A stretch of DNA of 64,000 nucleotides from Marinobacterium stanieri (GCF_900155945.1 NZ_FTMN01000007.1:220520-284519), one strand, 5' to 3'; positions 44,483 through 55,178 are shown, counted from the first letter of the stretch. Made by a program: numbers and translations. The notes: generated by a model from the letters alone, not told the origin.

Positions 44483-45295
44483 ATGGCTGAAATAATCGTA
44501 GTTACCTCAGGCAAGGGGGGCGTTGGCAAAACGACCAGTAGCGCCGCCATCGGCACCGGACTGGCCCTGCGCGGCTTCAAGACCGTTCTGATCGACTTTG
44601 ACGTGGGCCTGCGTAACCTGGACCTGATCATGGGCTGTGAACGTCGGGTAGTGTACGACTTCGTCAACGTGATCAACCAGGAAGCCACGCTGAATCAGGC
44701 ACTGATCAAGGACAAGCGTACCGACAACCTGTTCATCCTCCCGGCTTCACAGACCCGTGACAAGGATGCTCTCAGCGTTGAAGGCGTAGAAGCGGTCCTG
44801 AACGAACTCTCCGAGAGCTTTGACTATATTGTCTGCGACTCTCCGGCTGGCATTGAGAAAGGCGCCCACCTGGCCCTCTACTTTGCTGATACGGCAATTG
44901 TCGTTACCAACCCCGAGGTCAGCTCCGTACGTGATTCTGACCGTATTCTCGGTGTTTTGCAGAGCAAATCGCGCAAGGCTGAACAGGGTGAAACCGTCAA
45001 GGAGCATCTGCTGCTGACCCGCTACAACCCCAGCCGTGTTGAGGCCGGTGAAATGCTGGGTGTGGAAGATGTCAAAGATATCCTGGCCATCCCTCTGCTG
45101 GGCGTAATCCCTGAGTCCCAGGCGGTTCTCAAGGCCTCCAACCAGGGTATTCCGGTCATCATGGATGACGACAGTGATGCCGGCCAAGCCTATGACGATG
45201 CCATCGCTCGCTTCCTGGGTGAAGACCGCGACCATCGCTTCCTGAACGTGGAACGCAAAGGGTTCCTCAGCCGAGTATTTGGACGGAAGGGCTAA
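44483..45295 (+). CDS. minD: Septum site-determining protein MinD
   Basis: 270 aa from ATG 44483, identical in length to E. coli MinD. It has the deviant Walker A ([16 protein letters not shown], about 9-24), [17 protein letters not shown], and the C-terminal amphipathic membrane-targeting helix ([11 protein letters not shown]). It is the ATPase that oscillates with MinE and recruits MinC to the membrane. The stop TAA overlaps the minE ATG by one base. Confidence 0.97.
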   Translation: MAEIIVVTSGKGGVGKTTSSAAIGTGLALRGFKTVLIDFDVGLRNLDLIMGCERRVVYDFVNVINQEATLNQALIKDKRTDNLFILPASQTRDKDALSVEGVEAVLNELSESFDYIVCDSPAGIEKGAHLALYFADTAIVVTNPEVSSVRDSDRILGVLQSKSRKAEQGETVKEHLLLTRYNPSRVEAGEMLGVEDVKDILAIPLLGVIPESQAVLKASNQGIPVIMDDDSDAGQAYDDAIARFLGEDRDHRFLNVERKGFLSRVFGRKG

Positions 45296-45543
45296 TGGGT
45301 ATTCTGAGTTATTTCCGACAAAAAAAGCCGACCTCGGCCAGTGTCGCCAAGGAACGCTTGCAGGTGCTGGTGGCCTACGAGCGCAACCAGCGCACTCAGC
45401 CTGAGTATCTGCCGCAGATGCAGAAGGAAATTCTGGCTGTTATCGCCAAATACGTGGATGTATCCACGGATGATGTGCAGATCAACCTGGATGAAGACTG
45501 CTCCATTCTGGAGCTGAATGTCACCCTTCCGGAAAAAAACTGA
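45295..45543 (+). CDS. minE: Cell division topological specificity factor MinE
   Basis: 82 aa. It has the MinE pattern [18 protein letters not shown] (anti-MinCD helix/strand) and a C-terminal dimerisation domain with [14 protein letters not shown] and LELNVTLPE. It stimulates the MinD ATPase and confines MinCD to the poles. The start overlaps minD by one base (TAATG). Confidence 0.97.
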   Translation: MGILSYFRQKKPTSASVAKERLQVLVAYERNQRTQPEYLPQMQKEILAVIAKYVDVSTDDVQINLDEDCSILELNVTLPEKN

Positions 45544-45552
45544 CACATGCAC

Positions 45553-45580
45553 AACGGGAGCTTACAGGCTCCCGTTTTCA
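45553..45580 (+). terminator. Terminator after minE
   Basis: AACGGGAGC and GCTCCCGTT form a 9-bp stem with a 6-base loop, followed by TTTTC. It ends the minCDE operon. Confidence 0.8.
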
Positions 45581-45790
45581 TTTCCACTTAGTCAATCTTA
45601 GTCTCCCTACGCCTTCTTACCGGTTGTTCCCCCTGGTTACACGGCTATTTGCCGCATCAACTCCCCGCTCACCCCCTCGAAATTCCAAACTAGTCCAAAT
45701 GGACCATGCGCCTGTATCCATGCCGCTCTACTGTCTTGATCAAGAGCCCTGAGGCTCGACCCTAACCGATAAAAATAAAAGGGGCTGCAC

Positions 45791-46027
45791 ATGAACATCA
45801 ACCGACACATTCCGGCGGTGGCTGCCATGGCCATAGCCCTTGGAGTACTCCTGCTGCCTGGCCTGAACAACCAGGCACAGATCTCTCACAACTGCTCAAA
45901 CTGCTCCGCACCCATACAGGAACACAGCCAAAGGGACAGCCAGGCCGCGTTTGATATGGCGTATCAGTTGACCGAGCATGAAGCTCAGGCCCTGACCCGA
46001 CTGGGCTGGATCAACGCCACCTACTAA
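45791..46027 (+). CDS. Small secreted protein with CxxC
   Basis: 78 aa with AGGGG six bases before the ATG. Signal peptide about 1-30 (AAMAIALGVLLLPGL). The mature part is short, with HNCSNCSAP (two Cys spaced CxxC) and a helical C-terminus (DMAYQLTEHEAQALTRLGW). It stands alone between two terminators, so it is its own transcription unit. No family is recognised. Confidence 0.6.
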   Translation: MNINRHIPAVAAMAIALGVLLLPGLNNQAQISHNCSNCSAPIQEHSQRDSQAAFDMAYQLTEHEAQALTRLGWINATY

Positions 46028-46055
46028 GTGCCAACTACGGCGCTGATAACCGAAG

Positions 46056-46092
46056 CCCCTACGACCACTCCTGAATGGTCGTAGGGGTCTCT
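46056..46092 (+). terminator. Strong terminator after the 78-aa secreted-protein gene
   Basis: CCCCTACGACCA and TGGTCGTAGGGG form a 12-bp stem with an 8-base loop, followed by TCTCTCTTT. The remaining spacer to 46399 (about 300 bases) holds no gene; it must contain the chemoreceptor promoter, which I could not pin down. Confidence 0.85.
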
Positions 46093-46399
46093 CTTTACCG
46101 AGAGACCTGGTCCATACACAGCGCTTGAGCTCACTTAATTTCCCTTCCTTAAGGCAGCTTCATTCCATTAACAGCCCTTTATCGTGCGACTGATTATCAA
46201 CAACGCTTCATCTTCAGGATAAGTTGTAACTGTCCGCCAATAGCAGCATTACGGACTGCTCGACAAGAGGCCCATAATTCCCTATAACTTGTGCTGATAG
46301 CGGTTGAATATGGATTATTCGGCCCAACTAGCCCGAGTGCGACTCTAATTTCACGCTGGAATGCCTGATTTTCTTCGCTTCCCCGACCAGGAACGGACG

Positions 46400-48490
46400 A
46401 TGAAAAACCTGTCCATCCGCTTCAAACTGTTACTTGGTTCCGCCGTTGCCATTTTGGTTTCACTGGGCATCGTCATTGCCCTCGCCTTAAGCTCCTACCA
46501 GTCATCAATCAACACCGCTGTTGATGATACGACCAATTTGATCAGTACCAGCGTGCAGGAAAAACTGGAACTGACCAGCGACCAAATTGCGGTCAGTATC
46601 CGTCAACGTCTGGAAAGTGGTTTTGACTCATCCTCAGCTATTGCCGGATTTCTGGGCTCAACCGCCAAAACCGATACACTGATATCACGCTCAGCCGTAA
46701 AAGAGCTTGTCAGAGCCAGCCTGGACGCCAATAAGAATGTGAGCTCGATGTATGCTCAATTCGAACCCAATGGCTACGACAGGTTTGACAGCATCTACAA
46801 AGGAGAACAAGCCCACAGTTCCAAAGAAGGTACCCTGGATATCTACTGGGTACGGGAAAACGGCGGTCTTACTTTCTACGCGACGGAATCCACGGAAAGT
46901 AAATATGATGAGACTATTAACGAGAGCGGCATTCGAGCATCAGAGTGGTACCTCTGCCCTCTTGAGACTGCGCAGAACTGTATGGTCGAACCCTACCTGT
47001 ATGAAATCAGTGAAGGCAACTCTATCCTGATGACATCACTAACAGTTCCCATTATCAGCAATGGCAAGGTCGTCGGGGTTGCCGGTACAGATGTAAACCT
47101 GCCGGTACTGCAAGAAATGACTGAAGCCATGGCCCAGGAACTTTATCAGGGTCAGGCCAGCATCACGCTGCTCAGTGAAAAAAACCGCGTGATTGCGTCC
47201 AGCCGGTTCAAGAATGCTGCCGGCCAACCGGTTGAGTCTGTTTCGCGGGGCTTTATAAACCGAGTCAACAGCCAGTCAGCAGACTCCGAAAATTTTCTTC
47301 TCAACCAGGGCCTGTCCATCGCCAACGCTAACTGGCGTATCGTCATTGAAGTGCCCAAAACTGTAGCCCTCGCCGAGCTGCACCAGCTACAGACCAAAAT
47401 GGAAGATAATCGCAGCAGTACTACCTGGGAACTGTTGACCATTGCCAGCGCGATTCTGCTGATCACGCTGATTGTAGTGAACCTGTTCATCTCCGGTATC
47501 ACCAAGCCCCTGGCTAAACTGGGCGAGCGCATGCAGGCTCTGGGCGGTGCAGAAGGTGACCTGACACAGGAGCTGGAGTCGTTCAGTCATAAAGAGTTGA
47601 ATGCGGTTGCCGATGGCTTCAACAGTTTTACCCGCAAGATTCGTGATGTGATTCATGAGCTGATCTCATTGTCCGCGCAAATGCAGCAAAGTGCCGCATC
47701 ACTCTCGGCCAATGCCCAGCAGACCCGCTCTTCCACCGAAGAGCAGCAACAACAGCTACAGAGTGTGGCGACTGCCGCCAACGAAATGTCGGCTACCGCG
47801 ACCGAGGTCGCCAACCTGGCAGGCCAAACGGCTCAGGATGCGGGTGACTCTGACAATGAGGTCAATGAAACGCGCTCAACGTTGCGAGAGACCGTCAATG
47901 AAATCGGCAATATGTCCCAGGCACTGGATGGCGCCTCTGACAGCATCGGCAATGTAGCCAAACGCAGCGATGACATCTACACCATCATCGAAACCATTCG
48001 CAATATTGCTGACCAGACCAATCTGCTGGCACTGAATGCGGCGATTGAAGCAGCACGTGCCGGCGATCAGGGGCGTGGTTTTGCTGTCGTCGCCGATGAG
48101 GTTCGCAGCCTGGCCAGCCGTACTCAGGAGGCCACCGGTGAGATCGATAACCTGATTTCAGCCCTGAAACGGGACGTGGATGACAGTGTTGATCGCATGC
48201 AGCACTGCCGGGACCGTGCCTCCATGACGGTTGAAGAAAGCCGCGCCAGCTATGACCGGCTGGAAAGCGTATCTACCCGCATCAGCTCGATCTCTGAAAA
48301 CACCACACAGGTCGCCACCGCAGCCGAAGAACAGAGCATGGTGAACGAAGAGATCAACCGCAACATCACCATGATCGGTGATGCCGCCGACATGCTTGCG
48401 CAAACCGCCGGCCAGGTGTCGGTACTGGGTGAAGAGGTATCCGACAGCGCAGCACGGCTGGATCAGCAACTGGGGCGCTTCAAGGTCTAG
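46400..48490 (+). CDS. Methyl-accepting chemotaxis protein (dCache type), copy 1
   Basis: 696 aa from ATG 46400 with AGGA seven bases upstream. First membrane segment 8-28, a large periplasmic double-Cache-like domain (about 35-335), second membrane segment about 355-375, HAMP, then the signalling domain with the hairpin tip [19 protein letters not shown] and [15 protein letters not shown]. The C-terminus (QQLGRFKV) has no CheR-binding pentapeptide. It is a close paralogue of the receptor at 49245-51323, with nearly identical cytoplasmic parts. The ligand is unknown. Confidence 0.95.
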   Translation: MKNLSIRFKLLLGSAVAILVSLGIVIALALSSYQSSINTAVDDTTNLISTSVQEKLELTSDQIAVSIRQRLESGFDSSSAIAGFLGSTAKTDTLISRSAVKELVRASLDANKNVSSMYAQFEPNGYDRFDSIYKGEQAHSSKEGTLDIYWVRENGGLTFYATESTESKYDETINESGIRASEWYLCPLETAQNCMVEPYLYEISEGNSILMTSLTVPIISNGKVVGVAGTDVNLPVLQEMTEAMAQELYQGQASITLLSEKNRVIASSRFKNAAGQPVESVSRGFINRVNSQSADSENFLLNQGLSIANANWRIVIEVPKTVALAELHQLQTKMEDNRSSTTWELLTIASAILLITLIVVNLFISGITKPLAKLGERMQALGGAEGDLTQELESFSHKELNAVADGFNSFTRKIRDVIHELISLSAQMQQSAASLSANAQQTRSSTEEQQQQLQSVATAANEMSATATEVANLAGQTAQDAGDSDNEVNETRSTLRETVNEIGNMSQALDGASDSIGNVAKRSDDIYTIIETIRNIADQTNLLALNAAIEAARAGDQGRGFAVVADEVRSLASRTQEATGEIDNLISALKRDVDDSVDRMQHCRDRASMTVEESRASYDRLESVSTRISSISENTTQVATAAEEQSMVNEEINRNITMIGDAADMLAQTAGQVSVLGEEVSDSAARLDQQLGRFKV

Positions 48491-48512
48491 CCGGATACAA
48501 CACCGAGACTCC

Positions 48513-48538
48513 AGGGGCTGAATCAGCCCCTTTTTTTC
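48513..48538 (+). terminator. Terminator after chemoreceptor copy 1
   Basis: AGGGGCTG and CAGCCCCT form an 8-bp stem with a 3-base loop followed by TTTTTTT. Confidence 0.85.
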
Positions 48539-48600
48539 GTCATGGCTGTACCGAGCTAGCAGGTTTTCACAAGAAAGATGGGAAAAAGACGGAAAAAGCT

Positions 48601-48628
48601 TTGACTCCGGCCCCAATTCGTATACTCT
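48601..48628 (+). promoter_or_regulatory. Putative cold-shock gene promoter
   Basis: TTGACT at 48601-48606 and TACTCT at 48623-48628 (16-base spacer) give a leader of about 160 nt before the csp ATG at 48794. A long structured leader is usual for cold-shock genes. Confidence 0.4.
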
Positions 48629-48793
48629 GGAGAGGCTTAAGAGTAACACAAGCATTTATGCACCATTTCGACGTCCTACCTTGTAGTAAGTACCTCGTTC
48701 TGAACCATAAGTACCAACATTACCTAAGCACGACCCAACCCTGACGGCATTTTGCCAAGGGTTAAAATTTTTACTCAGATCGAGAGATTTATT

Positions 48794-49000
48794 ATGTCTA
48801 CTACTACTGGCACAGTTAAATGGTTCAACGAAACTAAAGGTTTTGGTTTCATCGCTCAGGAAAATGGTCCTGACGTATTCGCTCACTTCAGCGCCATCCA
48901 GGGCAGCGGTTTCAAAACTCTGGAAGAAGGCCAGAAGGTTGAGTTCACAGTGACTCAGGGCCAGAAAGGTCCTCAGGCTGAGAACATCGTCGCTATCTGA
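48794..49000 (+). CDS. Cold-shock protein (CspA family)
   Basis: 68 aa from ATG 48794. A complete cold-shock domain: [17 protein letters not shown] (RNP1 KGFGFI), DVFAHFSAI (RNP2-like VFAHF), and [22 protein letters not shown]. It binds single-stranded RNA and DNA as an RNA chaperone. It sits alone between two terminators, flanked by two paralogous chemoreceptor genes. Confidence 0.96.
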   Translation: MSTTTGTVKWFNETKGFGFIAQENGPDVFAHFSAIQGSGFKTLEEGQKVEFTVTQGQKGPQAENIVAI

Positions 49001-49023
49001 TTCTGATCAGAAGCTGACAAGAA

Positions 49024-49050
49024 GACGACCCCTCGGGGTCGTTTTTTTTT
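49024..49050 (+). terminator. Terminator after csp
   Basis: ACGACCCC and GGGGTCGT form an 8-bp stem with a TC loop followed by nine T. Confidence 0.92.
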
Positions 49051-49244
49051 GCGTATAATCTGCCTTCTACAGTCACCGATCACCTCCCCCTCCTTCCTGA
49101 TTGACAGGAATCATTGCTTTTTCAGGCATAACGGGATTTGAAACAGATCCGACTTTCGTCTATAAATGTCGCTTAATATATTCATTAATTTCCGGCACGT
49201 ACTGCCCAATCATTTCTGCTAACCCAACACTACAGGTCCCCTGA

Positions 49245-51323
49245 ATGAACTCGCTCTCAATCCGGTTCAAGCTGCTGCTTGGCTCAGCGGTTACCGTGAT
49301 TCTGTCACTGGGTGTCATCATCTTTATGGCACTGCAATCCTATAAAACCTCCATCGATCACGTGATGGATGACACCCAGGCACTGATCGAGAAACAGGTG
49401 AAGCACCAGCTTGACCTGACAGTCGACAACATCGCCCTGGCAGTCGAGATGCGTCTTAATCGCGGCTTTGATTCGGCACGAGCAGTGGCAGGTTATCTGG
49501 GCAATACGGCACAGGACTCACTGAATATTCCCCGCGACTCCGCCAGCGAACTGGTCCGTTCAGCACTGTCCATGAACACACAGATCGACACGCTCTATGC
49601 CATGTTCGAGCCTAACGCCTATGATGCGCTCGACTACATGTTCAATGACAGCCAGGGTCACAGTACTCAAACCGGCAACATCGCTATTTACTGGTTCTGG
49701 AATGAGGGCAAGCTGGAGACGGCAGCAGTGCCCGACAGTGCCGTAATGTACTCAGAAACCCTCACCGATACCGGTATTCGTGAGTCCGAGTGGTATTTGT
49801 GCCCGCTGGAATCCGGCCAGGAGTGCCTTATCGAGCCTTACCTGTTTGAGGTCACCCCCGGCAATGAAGTGCTGATGACTTCACTGACCGTTCCGGTCGT
49901 GCACAACGACAAAACCATCGGGGTTGCCGGTGCAGACCTGAGCCTGCCCGCCATGCAAACACTGGTACGCTCACTATCTGCAGAGCTTTACGATGGCCAG
50001 TCATCGATCAGCATTTTAAGTAGCCAGAACCGTATCATCGCGTCCAGCGAGTTCACAGATGCACTGGGTAAAAGCGCCAGAAGTGCTGCGCCCTCACTGT
50101 TACAGCCGGTAGACCAGAACCATGCCATTCGCGTTGAACACAGGCTGAAAATTGCCAACTCCAGCTGGCGTATTCTGGTGGAAGTACCCTATTCGGCAGC
50201 ACTGGCTGAACTGGAACAACTCGGCAGCAAGGTAGACAAGAATCGCCAGTCCACCACCTGGGAACTCATTATCACCAGCCTGATTATTCTGGCCGTTACG
50301 CTGGTCATCGTGAACCTGTTCATCCACGGGATTACCAAACCGATTCGTGTATTGGCCGAGCGCATGAAAGCGCTAGGTGGCACCGATGGCGATTTGACGC
50401 ATGAACTGGAAGCCTCCAGCCATGCCGAGCTGAATGACGTGGCCGACGGGTTTAACAGCTTTACCCGCAAAATACGGGGCCTTATCAGCGAACTGATGCA
50501 GCTCTCCGCAGGCCTGCAGCACAGCGCAACCAGCCTGGCAGCCGCCGCCCAGCAGACCCGTTCATCCACTCACGACCAGCAACAACAACTACAGAGCGTA
50601 GCGACGGCAGCCAACGAAATGTCGGCCACTGCAACTGAAGTCGCCAATCTGGCAGGCCGCACTGCGCAGGACTCAGCCGACGCGGACTCGGAAGTAACCG
50701 GCACTCGCCAGACACTTGGCCAGACCGTGGACGAAGTTGGCAGCATGGCAGAGCAGCTGACCGAAACCTCACAAAGTATCGGCAGCGTCGCCAAACGCAG
50801 TGATGAGATCTATTCAATCATCGAAACCATCCGCGGCATCGCGGATCAGACCAACCTGCTGGCACTCAATGCTGCCATTGAAGCGGCGCGAGCCGGTGAC
50901 CACGGACGTGGCTTCTCGGTCGTCGCTGATGAGGTTCGTACACTGGCAGGACGCACACAGGAAGCCACCGGCGATATCGACAACCTGATTTCCGCGCTCA
51001 AGCGTGATGTAGACAGCAGCGTCGAACAGATGCAAGCCTGTCGTGACCTGGCCTACCGCTCAGTCGACGATTGCCGCGGCAGCTTTGAACGACTCGAAGG
51101 CACATCACAACGTATTACCTCCATCTCGGAAAACACCACACAAGTCGCGACGGCGGCTGAAGAGCAAAGCATGGTGAATGAAGAGATCAACCGTAACATC
51201 ACCCAGATCGGCGATGCCGCCGATGCATTGGCGCAAGCTGCCAGTCAGGTGACATCATTGGGTGACGAGGTCTCTGATAGCGCGGCCCGACTCGACCAGC
51301 AACTGGGTCGATTCAGAGTCTGA
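49245..51323 (+). CDS. Methyl-accepting chemotaxis protein (dCache type), copy 2
   Basis: 692 aa. Same organisation as the copy at 46400: membrane segments near 8-28 and 345-370, a periplasmic Cache domain sharing blocks such as [10 protein letters not shown] and the EPYLFEV region, HAMP, and tip [19 protein letters not shown]. The C-terminus QQLGRFRV matches copy 1. The sensor domains are clearly homologous but diverged more than the signalling parts, as expected if the two copies sense different or related ligands. Confidence 0.95.
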   Translation: MNSLSIRFKLLLGSAVTVILSLGVIIFMALQSYKTSIDHVMDDTQALIEKQVKHQLDLTVDNIALAVEMRLNRGFDSARAVAGYLGNTAQDSLNIPRDSASELVRSALSMNTQIDTLYAMFEPNAYDALDYMFNDSQGHSTQTGNIAIYWFWNEGKLETAAVPDSAVMYSETLTDTGIRESEWYLCPLESGQECLIEPYLFEVTPGNEVLMTSLTVPVVHNDKTIGVAGADLSLPAMQTLVRSLSAELYDGQSSISILSSQNRIIASSEFTDALGKSARSAAPSLLQPVDQNHAIRVEHRLKIANSSWRILVEVPYSAALAELEQLGSKVDKNRQSTTWELIITSLIILAVTLVIVNLFIHGITKPIRVLAERMKALGGTDGDLTHELEASSHAELNDVADGFNSFTRKIRGLISELMQLSAGLQHSATSLAAAAQQTRSSTHDQQQQLQSVATAANEMSATATEVANLAGRTAQDSADADSEVTGTRQTLGQTVDEVGSMAEQLTETSQSIGSVAKRSDEIYSIIETIRGIADQTNLLALNAAIEAARAGDHGRGFSVVADEVRTLAGRTQEATGDIDNLISALKRDVDSSVEQMQACRDLAYRSVDDCRGSFERLEGTSQRITSISENTTQVATAAEEQSMVNEEINRNITQIGDAADALAQAASQVTSLGDEVSDSAARLDQQLGRFRV

Positions 51324-51334
51324 ACAGACATATG

Positions 51335-51362
51335 AAAAAGCGGCCACCTGGGCCGCTTTTTT
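51335..51362. terminator. Bidirectional terminator between chemoreceptor 2 and the 152-aa gene
   Basis: GCGGCC and GGCCGC with loop ACCTG are flanked by AAAAA and TTTTTT, so the hairpin can terminate both convergent genes. Confidence 0.85.
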
Positions 51363-51373
51363 ACGTTCGGCAA

Positions 51374-51832
51374 TTAGACAATCTGGCAGCGGTTGCGGCT
51401 GGCGTCAGTAAATACGGCAACCAGCGAATAGTTCATAAACGCTGTCGAGGTAGAGAGGTAATCCTTGATCCAGAACTGCAGTTTGCCAATAAAATCCTGG
51501 TAGGCACTTTCGCCGTCTTCCTGCAGCTGCTCATTCAAAGCCGCCAGGCGACAGGTCACCAGGTCCGGCGCATCCTTGGCCTTGTCCGCATCGGTCACAC
51601 TCAGAGTCAGCGCCCCTTCCCGTGGACTCCAGGTCACCATAAAAAACAGTGACGCGTTGGTGACGTTCCTGTCCAACAGTGTTTCAGCCTGCGCCAAAGC
51701 GGCTTCAACGACGTCCTTAACAGCTGATTCTTCTGTCGCGGATGACTCCGCCGCGTGATAGCGGTGCTCAGCCACTGTTTCGTTAATCGCAAATGGGTGT
51801 TGGTCTTCGTGTATCTGCCAGCTAAGCGTCAT
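51374..51832 (-). CDS. Hypothetical protein, 152 aa
   Basis: No signal or membrane segment. Mixed alpha-beta, acidic, with ESAVKDVVEAALAQAETLLD and the strand ASLFFMVTWSPREGALTLSV. I recognise no family. It follows the chemoreceptor convergently and is likely a single gene. The conserved-looking alternation of strands and helices suggests a folded cytosolic protein. Confidence 0.6.
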   Translation of the reverse strand: MTLSWQIHEDQHPFAINETVAEHRYHAAESSATEESAVKDVVEAALAQAETLLDRNVTNASLFFMVTWSPREGALTLSVTDADKAKDAPDLVTCRLAALNEQLQEDGESAYQDFIGKLQFWIKDYLSTSTAFMNYSLVAVFTDASRNRCQIV

Positions 51833-51917
51833 GAGGTCTTTACCTGCCCGTGAATAGAGGGGCCTGATTGTACCCAGAGCAGCCTCCGTACCCCAGCCCC
51901 TGTTCGTTGATTAAGAC

Positions 51918-52535
51918 TCAGAGCATGCTCAATTGACTGTACGTAATATCAACCGCCACATACACCAGCAGCAACGCCATCAGAGTATTCAGCGCACGAA
52001 AGAAAACAGGTGATTTGATCAAGCGCCCCATTCGGGCCCCCATGAGCACGTAACTGCCAGGTGCACCAAAGGCCAACGCACCCAACAACAGTGACCAGAA
52101 CAGTATGCCAAAGCCCTCAATACCGACTGCCGGGAACTGAACCGTTGTAATCGGCAGAACCGCCAGCGGCGCTTTGGGGTTGCACAGCTGCATGATAAGG
52201 CCTGATTTAAACGTCAACGTCGAACCGACATCTGTCTGTTTCGCCTGTGGTGTATCCATACTGGCCGACCGCCTTGCGGAACAGCCCACCTTCCATGCCA
52301 GCCAAAGAATATACAGCGCTCCCAGCAAACTGATCACCCGTTGATATTCCGGCACTACCAGCCAGGCACCGGTGTAGCCGAACAGAGCAAACAGGATCAA
52401 CATAGCCAGTCCCACACCTGCGCAGAACCCTAGCGTGCGCGGAGCCGAGCCATTCAGCCCTGCCCCCAAACTCAACAGATTCACGGGGCCAGGCGTATAC
52501 ATGACCCCTATGGCATACAACAAAATTTCAAACAT
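51918..52535 (-). CDS. LysE family translocator
   Basis: 205 aa from ATG 52535 with GGAG seven bases upstream. Six predicted membrane segments. LysE/RhtB pattern: GVMYTPGPVNLLSLGAGLNG near the N-terminus, LNGSAPRTLGFCAGV, and LIMQLCNPKAPLAVLPI in the middle. It is an exporter of amino acids or similar metabolites. It lies 30 bases downstream of an AraC regulator on the same strand, which likely controls it. Confidence 0.88.
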   Translation of the reverse strand: MFEILLYAIGVMYTPGPVNLLSLGAGLNGSAPRTLGFCAGVGLAMLILFALFGYTGAWLVVPEYQRVISLLGALYILWLAWKVGCSARRSASMDTPQAKQTDVGSTLTFKSGLIMQLCNPKAPLAVLPITTVQFPAVGIEGFGILFWSLLLGALAFGAPGSYVLMGARMGRLIKSPVFFRALNTLMALLLVYVAVDITYSQLSML

Positions 52536-52565
52536 TGGAAAACTCCGGCAAGTAGTGAACAAACC

Positions 52566-53393
52566 TCAGCCGTTCAGTACCACCTGTTGATACTGGCGAG
52601 GTGTCATGCCGAAGACCGGCTTGAAACGCCGGTTAAGATGACTCAGATCGGAAAAACCCGTGTCGTAGACCACATCCTGAAGCGGCCTGCCCGCTGCCAG
52701 CGCCTCACGGGCCCGGTTCAGCCGGTTATTGAGCACGTACTGATGAGGCGTCATGCCAAAATGCTGGCGAAACAGACGCAGAAAATGGTATTTGGACATG
52801 GCCGCCTGTTCGCTGATCTGCTCAAGAGATAACTCCTGACGTACATTGTCGTGAATAAATTCACGTGCCCTCAACAGCAGCCTGTCCACATGCCGGTTCC
52901 GACGTGCAGGCTCAAAATTACCCTGTAACTGCGCCAGCCTCTCTGCCACTGAATACAAGCCCTGCTCATGCTCCAGGCTGCCACATACGCCCTGCTCAAT
53001 CAGACCCGCCAGCTGCAGAATCGCACACCGGAGATGCGCATCGTTCAATAAAGTCTCGGGGCTGCGGAAAAGCCCCGCATTACGCATGCCAGCCGCTTGC
53101 AGCATGGGCACTATCTGCTCGGGGTGGATATACACCATACGGTAGTAGAGCGAATCGTCCGTTCCCGGATGACCATCGTGTACCGCCCCCGGGTTGAACA
53201 GGATGATATTACCCGGTGCGCTGCTGTAAAAGCCGCCTTCAGACCAGAAATCCTGCCGCCCCGCCAATGTCACACCAAGTGAGAACTCTTCGTGGGCATG
53301 TCGCCTGTAGGAGAAGTCATGCATGCGGGCATGAAGCAGGGTTACACCGTCCAGGTGCTGGCTTTTACAGTACTGAAAGAGATTGTCCTGCAT
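52566..53393 (-). CDS. AraC family transcriptional regulator
   Basis: 275 aa from ATG 53393 with AAGG upstream. The N-terminal cupin effector domain has FSYRRHAHEEFSLGVTLAG and IILFNPGAVHDGHP. Two C-terminal HTH motifs are LSLEQISEQAAMSKYHFLRL and LQDVVYDTGFSDLSHLNRRF, ending GMTPRQYQQ. This layout fits regulators of amino-acid exporters next to LysE genes. The effector is probably a metabolite exported by the downstream LysE protein (inference). Confidence 0.9.
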   Translation of the reverse strand: MQDNLFQYCKSQHLDGVTLLHARMHDFSYRRHAHEEFSLGVTLAGRQDFWSEGGFYSSAPGNIILFNPGAVHDGHPGTDDSLYYRMVYIHPEQIVPMLQAAGMRNAGLFRSPETLLNDAHLRCAILQLAGLIEQGVCGSLEHEQGLYSVAERLAQLQGNFEPARRNRHVDRLLLRAREFIHDNVRQELSLEQISEQAAMSKYHFLRLFRQHFGMTPHQYVLNNRLNRAREALAAGRPLQDVVYDTGFSDLSHLNRRFKPVFGMTPRQYQQVVLNG

Positions 53394-53597
53394 AGTTACC
53401 TTCCCGCTCACAATTGGCTGTCACTACATGGGACCCAGAATACGGACCTTGGACTGAAACCACTTGGACATTATTGCGAACTTGCCGACACTGCTTCCAT
53501 GGTAGTTGCTGTCCCACCACCGCACTGCGCATCCAAGGGTAGCCACACCAAAAGACATGGAACCAGGACAGGCTGCCTTTCAGTCAGAACACATTGC

Positions 53598-54410
53598 TCA
53601 AGACTCACAGGCAACACGAGAAGTCACTGATACCCGATTACGTCCCGACTGCTTGGCATAATAAAGGTGCTGATCGGCCTCTTCCAGAAGCGATTTGGCA
53701 CTGCTGGCGCGAGAGCATTGCGCAATACCGGTACTGAAGGTGACCTGCACCTGATTCCCGGATACCTCGAACGGATCATCGGCCACTCGAGCTCTAAGGT
53801 TATCCAGTACATGATGAGCACTCGCTGCATCCGTTTCGGGCAGCAACAGCAGAAATTCTTCGCCACCCAGCCGACCCACCACATCCGCGCTCCGTGTCAT
53901 TTTATCGATGCGCTTACTGAACTCAATCAACACCGCATCACCGGCAGCATGGCCATAGGTGTCATTGATACGCTTGAAGTGATCAATATCCAGCATGGCG
54001 ATACTGAAACTGCCATTGGCACGATGGAGACGTTCAACTTCATGTTGCAGCAGCGACATCAACACAATGCGATTGGGAAGCCCCGTCAAAGGGTCATGAC
54101 TGGCACGCGTCTGCCACTCCTGACGCAGGCCCGACTCATACCGCAGCATACGCTGCTGAACACTGAGGACAATAACGGCAAAAGACACTGATATGGAAAA
54201 GGTAAGAACCTCCAGCCATTCAGGGCTGACAATTTCAAGATGATTGAACCGGACTGCCAAGGCGTTATACATCAGCAGCGCCAGCCCCATCGTGCAATAG
54301 GTATAAAGAGACTTGGAGCCAAACACGATGAAGACCAATGCGGGTATAACCAGGAACAACAACCAATGAGCTAAAAGAAAGGACGCCAGAATCAGGCCAA
54401 ACGTCAGCAA
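53598..54410 (-). CDS. Membrane diguanylate cyclase
   Basis: 270 aa from a TTG at 54410, with an in-frame stop further upstream; no better start was found. About three to four N-terminal membrane segments (residues 3-85) are followed by a GGDEF domain. The domain starts with ASHDPLTGLPNR and has DIDHFKRINDTYGHAAGD and RLGGEEFLLLLP (active GGEEF). An RxxD inhibitory site (RSAD) lies five residues before it. It should make c-di-GMP. The membrane part appears short and may be truncated. Confidence 0.87.
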   Translation of the reverse strand: MLTFGLILASFLLAHWLLFLVIPALVFIVFGSKSLYTYCTMGLALLMYNALAVRFNHLEIVSPEWLEVLTFSISVSFAVIVLSVQQRMLRYESGLRQEWQTRASHDPLTGLPNRIVLMSLLQHEVERLHRANGSFSIAMLDIDHFKRINDTYGHAAGDAVLIEFSKRIDKMTRSADVVGRLGGEEFLLLLPETDAASAHHVLDNLRARVADDPFEVSGNQVQVTFSTGIAQCSRASSAKSLLEEADQHLYYAKQSGRNRVSVTSRVACES

Positions 54411-54581
54411 TGTAGCAATGACCCAGCCGGGCTAGAGCCCACCTGCTTCTTCCTTACGGCGGGCAAATGCATGCCGTCAGTCTCCAAAGGCGGGGGCGGC
54501 CTGTCCGTTTCACTTCAATCCAGTATAGGTTGCCATACGGCAACAGGTGAATAGAGAAAACCGCCTTACTGCGCTCCAGAG

Positions 54582-55178
54582 TCAGGGCATGGCAATAAAG
54601 CCGGGCAACTGAGTGATACGACGCAACCAGGCTTGAATGGAAGGATAGGCACTCAGGTCAAAACCACCTTCATGAGCAACCTGCGTATAGGCAAACAGGG
54701 ATATATCAGCCGTGGTGCATTGATTACCTGTCAGAAACAAGGTTTTGCTGAGCTGGTTCTCCATCACACGCAATGCCTTGTGCCCCCCTTCCTGCTTGGC
54801 AAGGTATTCTTCGCGGCGCTCATCCGGTAACCCCAGATACTTGTTGATGAAACGTGCTACCGCGATATAAGGCTCATGACTGTACTGCTCAAAAAACTGC
54901 CACTGCTGAATCCTTGCCTGCAGCAAGGCATCATTCGGATACAGCTCCGAACCACGCGCCAGATAGTTGATAATGGCATTGGATTCGGCCAACGGCTCAC
55001 CCTGCTCAAATTCAAGCAGAGGAATCTTGCCATTGCGGTTCATGCCGAGAAAAGCTGGCGTCTGGGTGTCACCGGCAAGAATATCAACATCGACCCAAGT
55101 ATGGTCGATGTTCAATAGTGCACAGACCAACTGAACCTTGTAGCAGTTGCCCGACTGCCTATCACCGTAGATTTTCAT
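54582..55178 (-). CDS. Glutathione S-transferase family protein
   Basis: 198 aa. N-terminal thioredoxin-like domain: MKIYGDRQSGNCYKVQLVC (Ser/Cys-type GST active region), NGKIPLLEFEQG (cis-Pro), and LAESNAIINYLARGS (glutathione-gamma-Glu binding). The C-terminal helical domain has LFLTGNQCTTADISLFAYTQVA. It conjugates or reduces with glutathione; the substrate is unknown. It is a single gene in a minus-strand run. Confidence 0.93.
   Translation of the reverse strand: MKIYGDRQSGNCYKVQLVCALLNIDHTWVDVDILAGDTQTPAFLGMNRNGKIPLLEFEQGEPLAESNAIINYLARGSELYPNDALLQARIQQWQFFEQYSHEPYIAVARFINKYLGLPDERREEYLAKQEGGHKALRVMENQLSKTLFLTGNQCTTADISLFAYTQVAHEGGFDLSAYPSIQAWLRRITQLPGFIAMP

Noticed and set aside
46190..46260. 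Sigma28-type promoter for the first chemoreceptor
   Set aside because: TAAGTT and GCCAATAG occur but the spacing is about three bases shorter than the consensus, so I did not list it.
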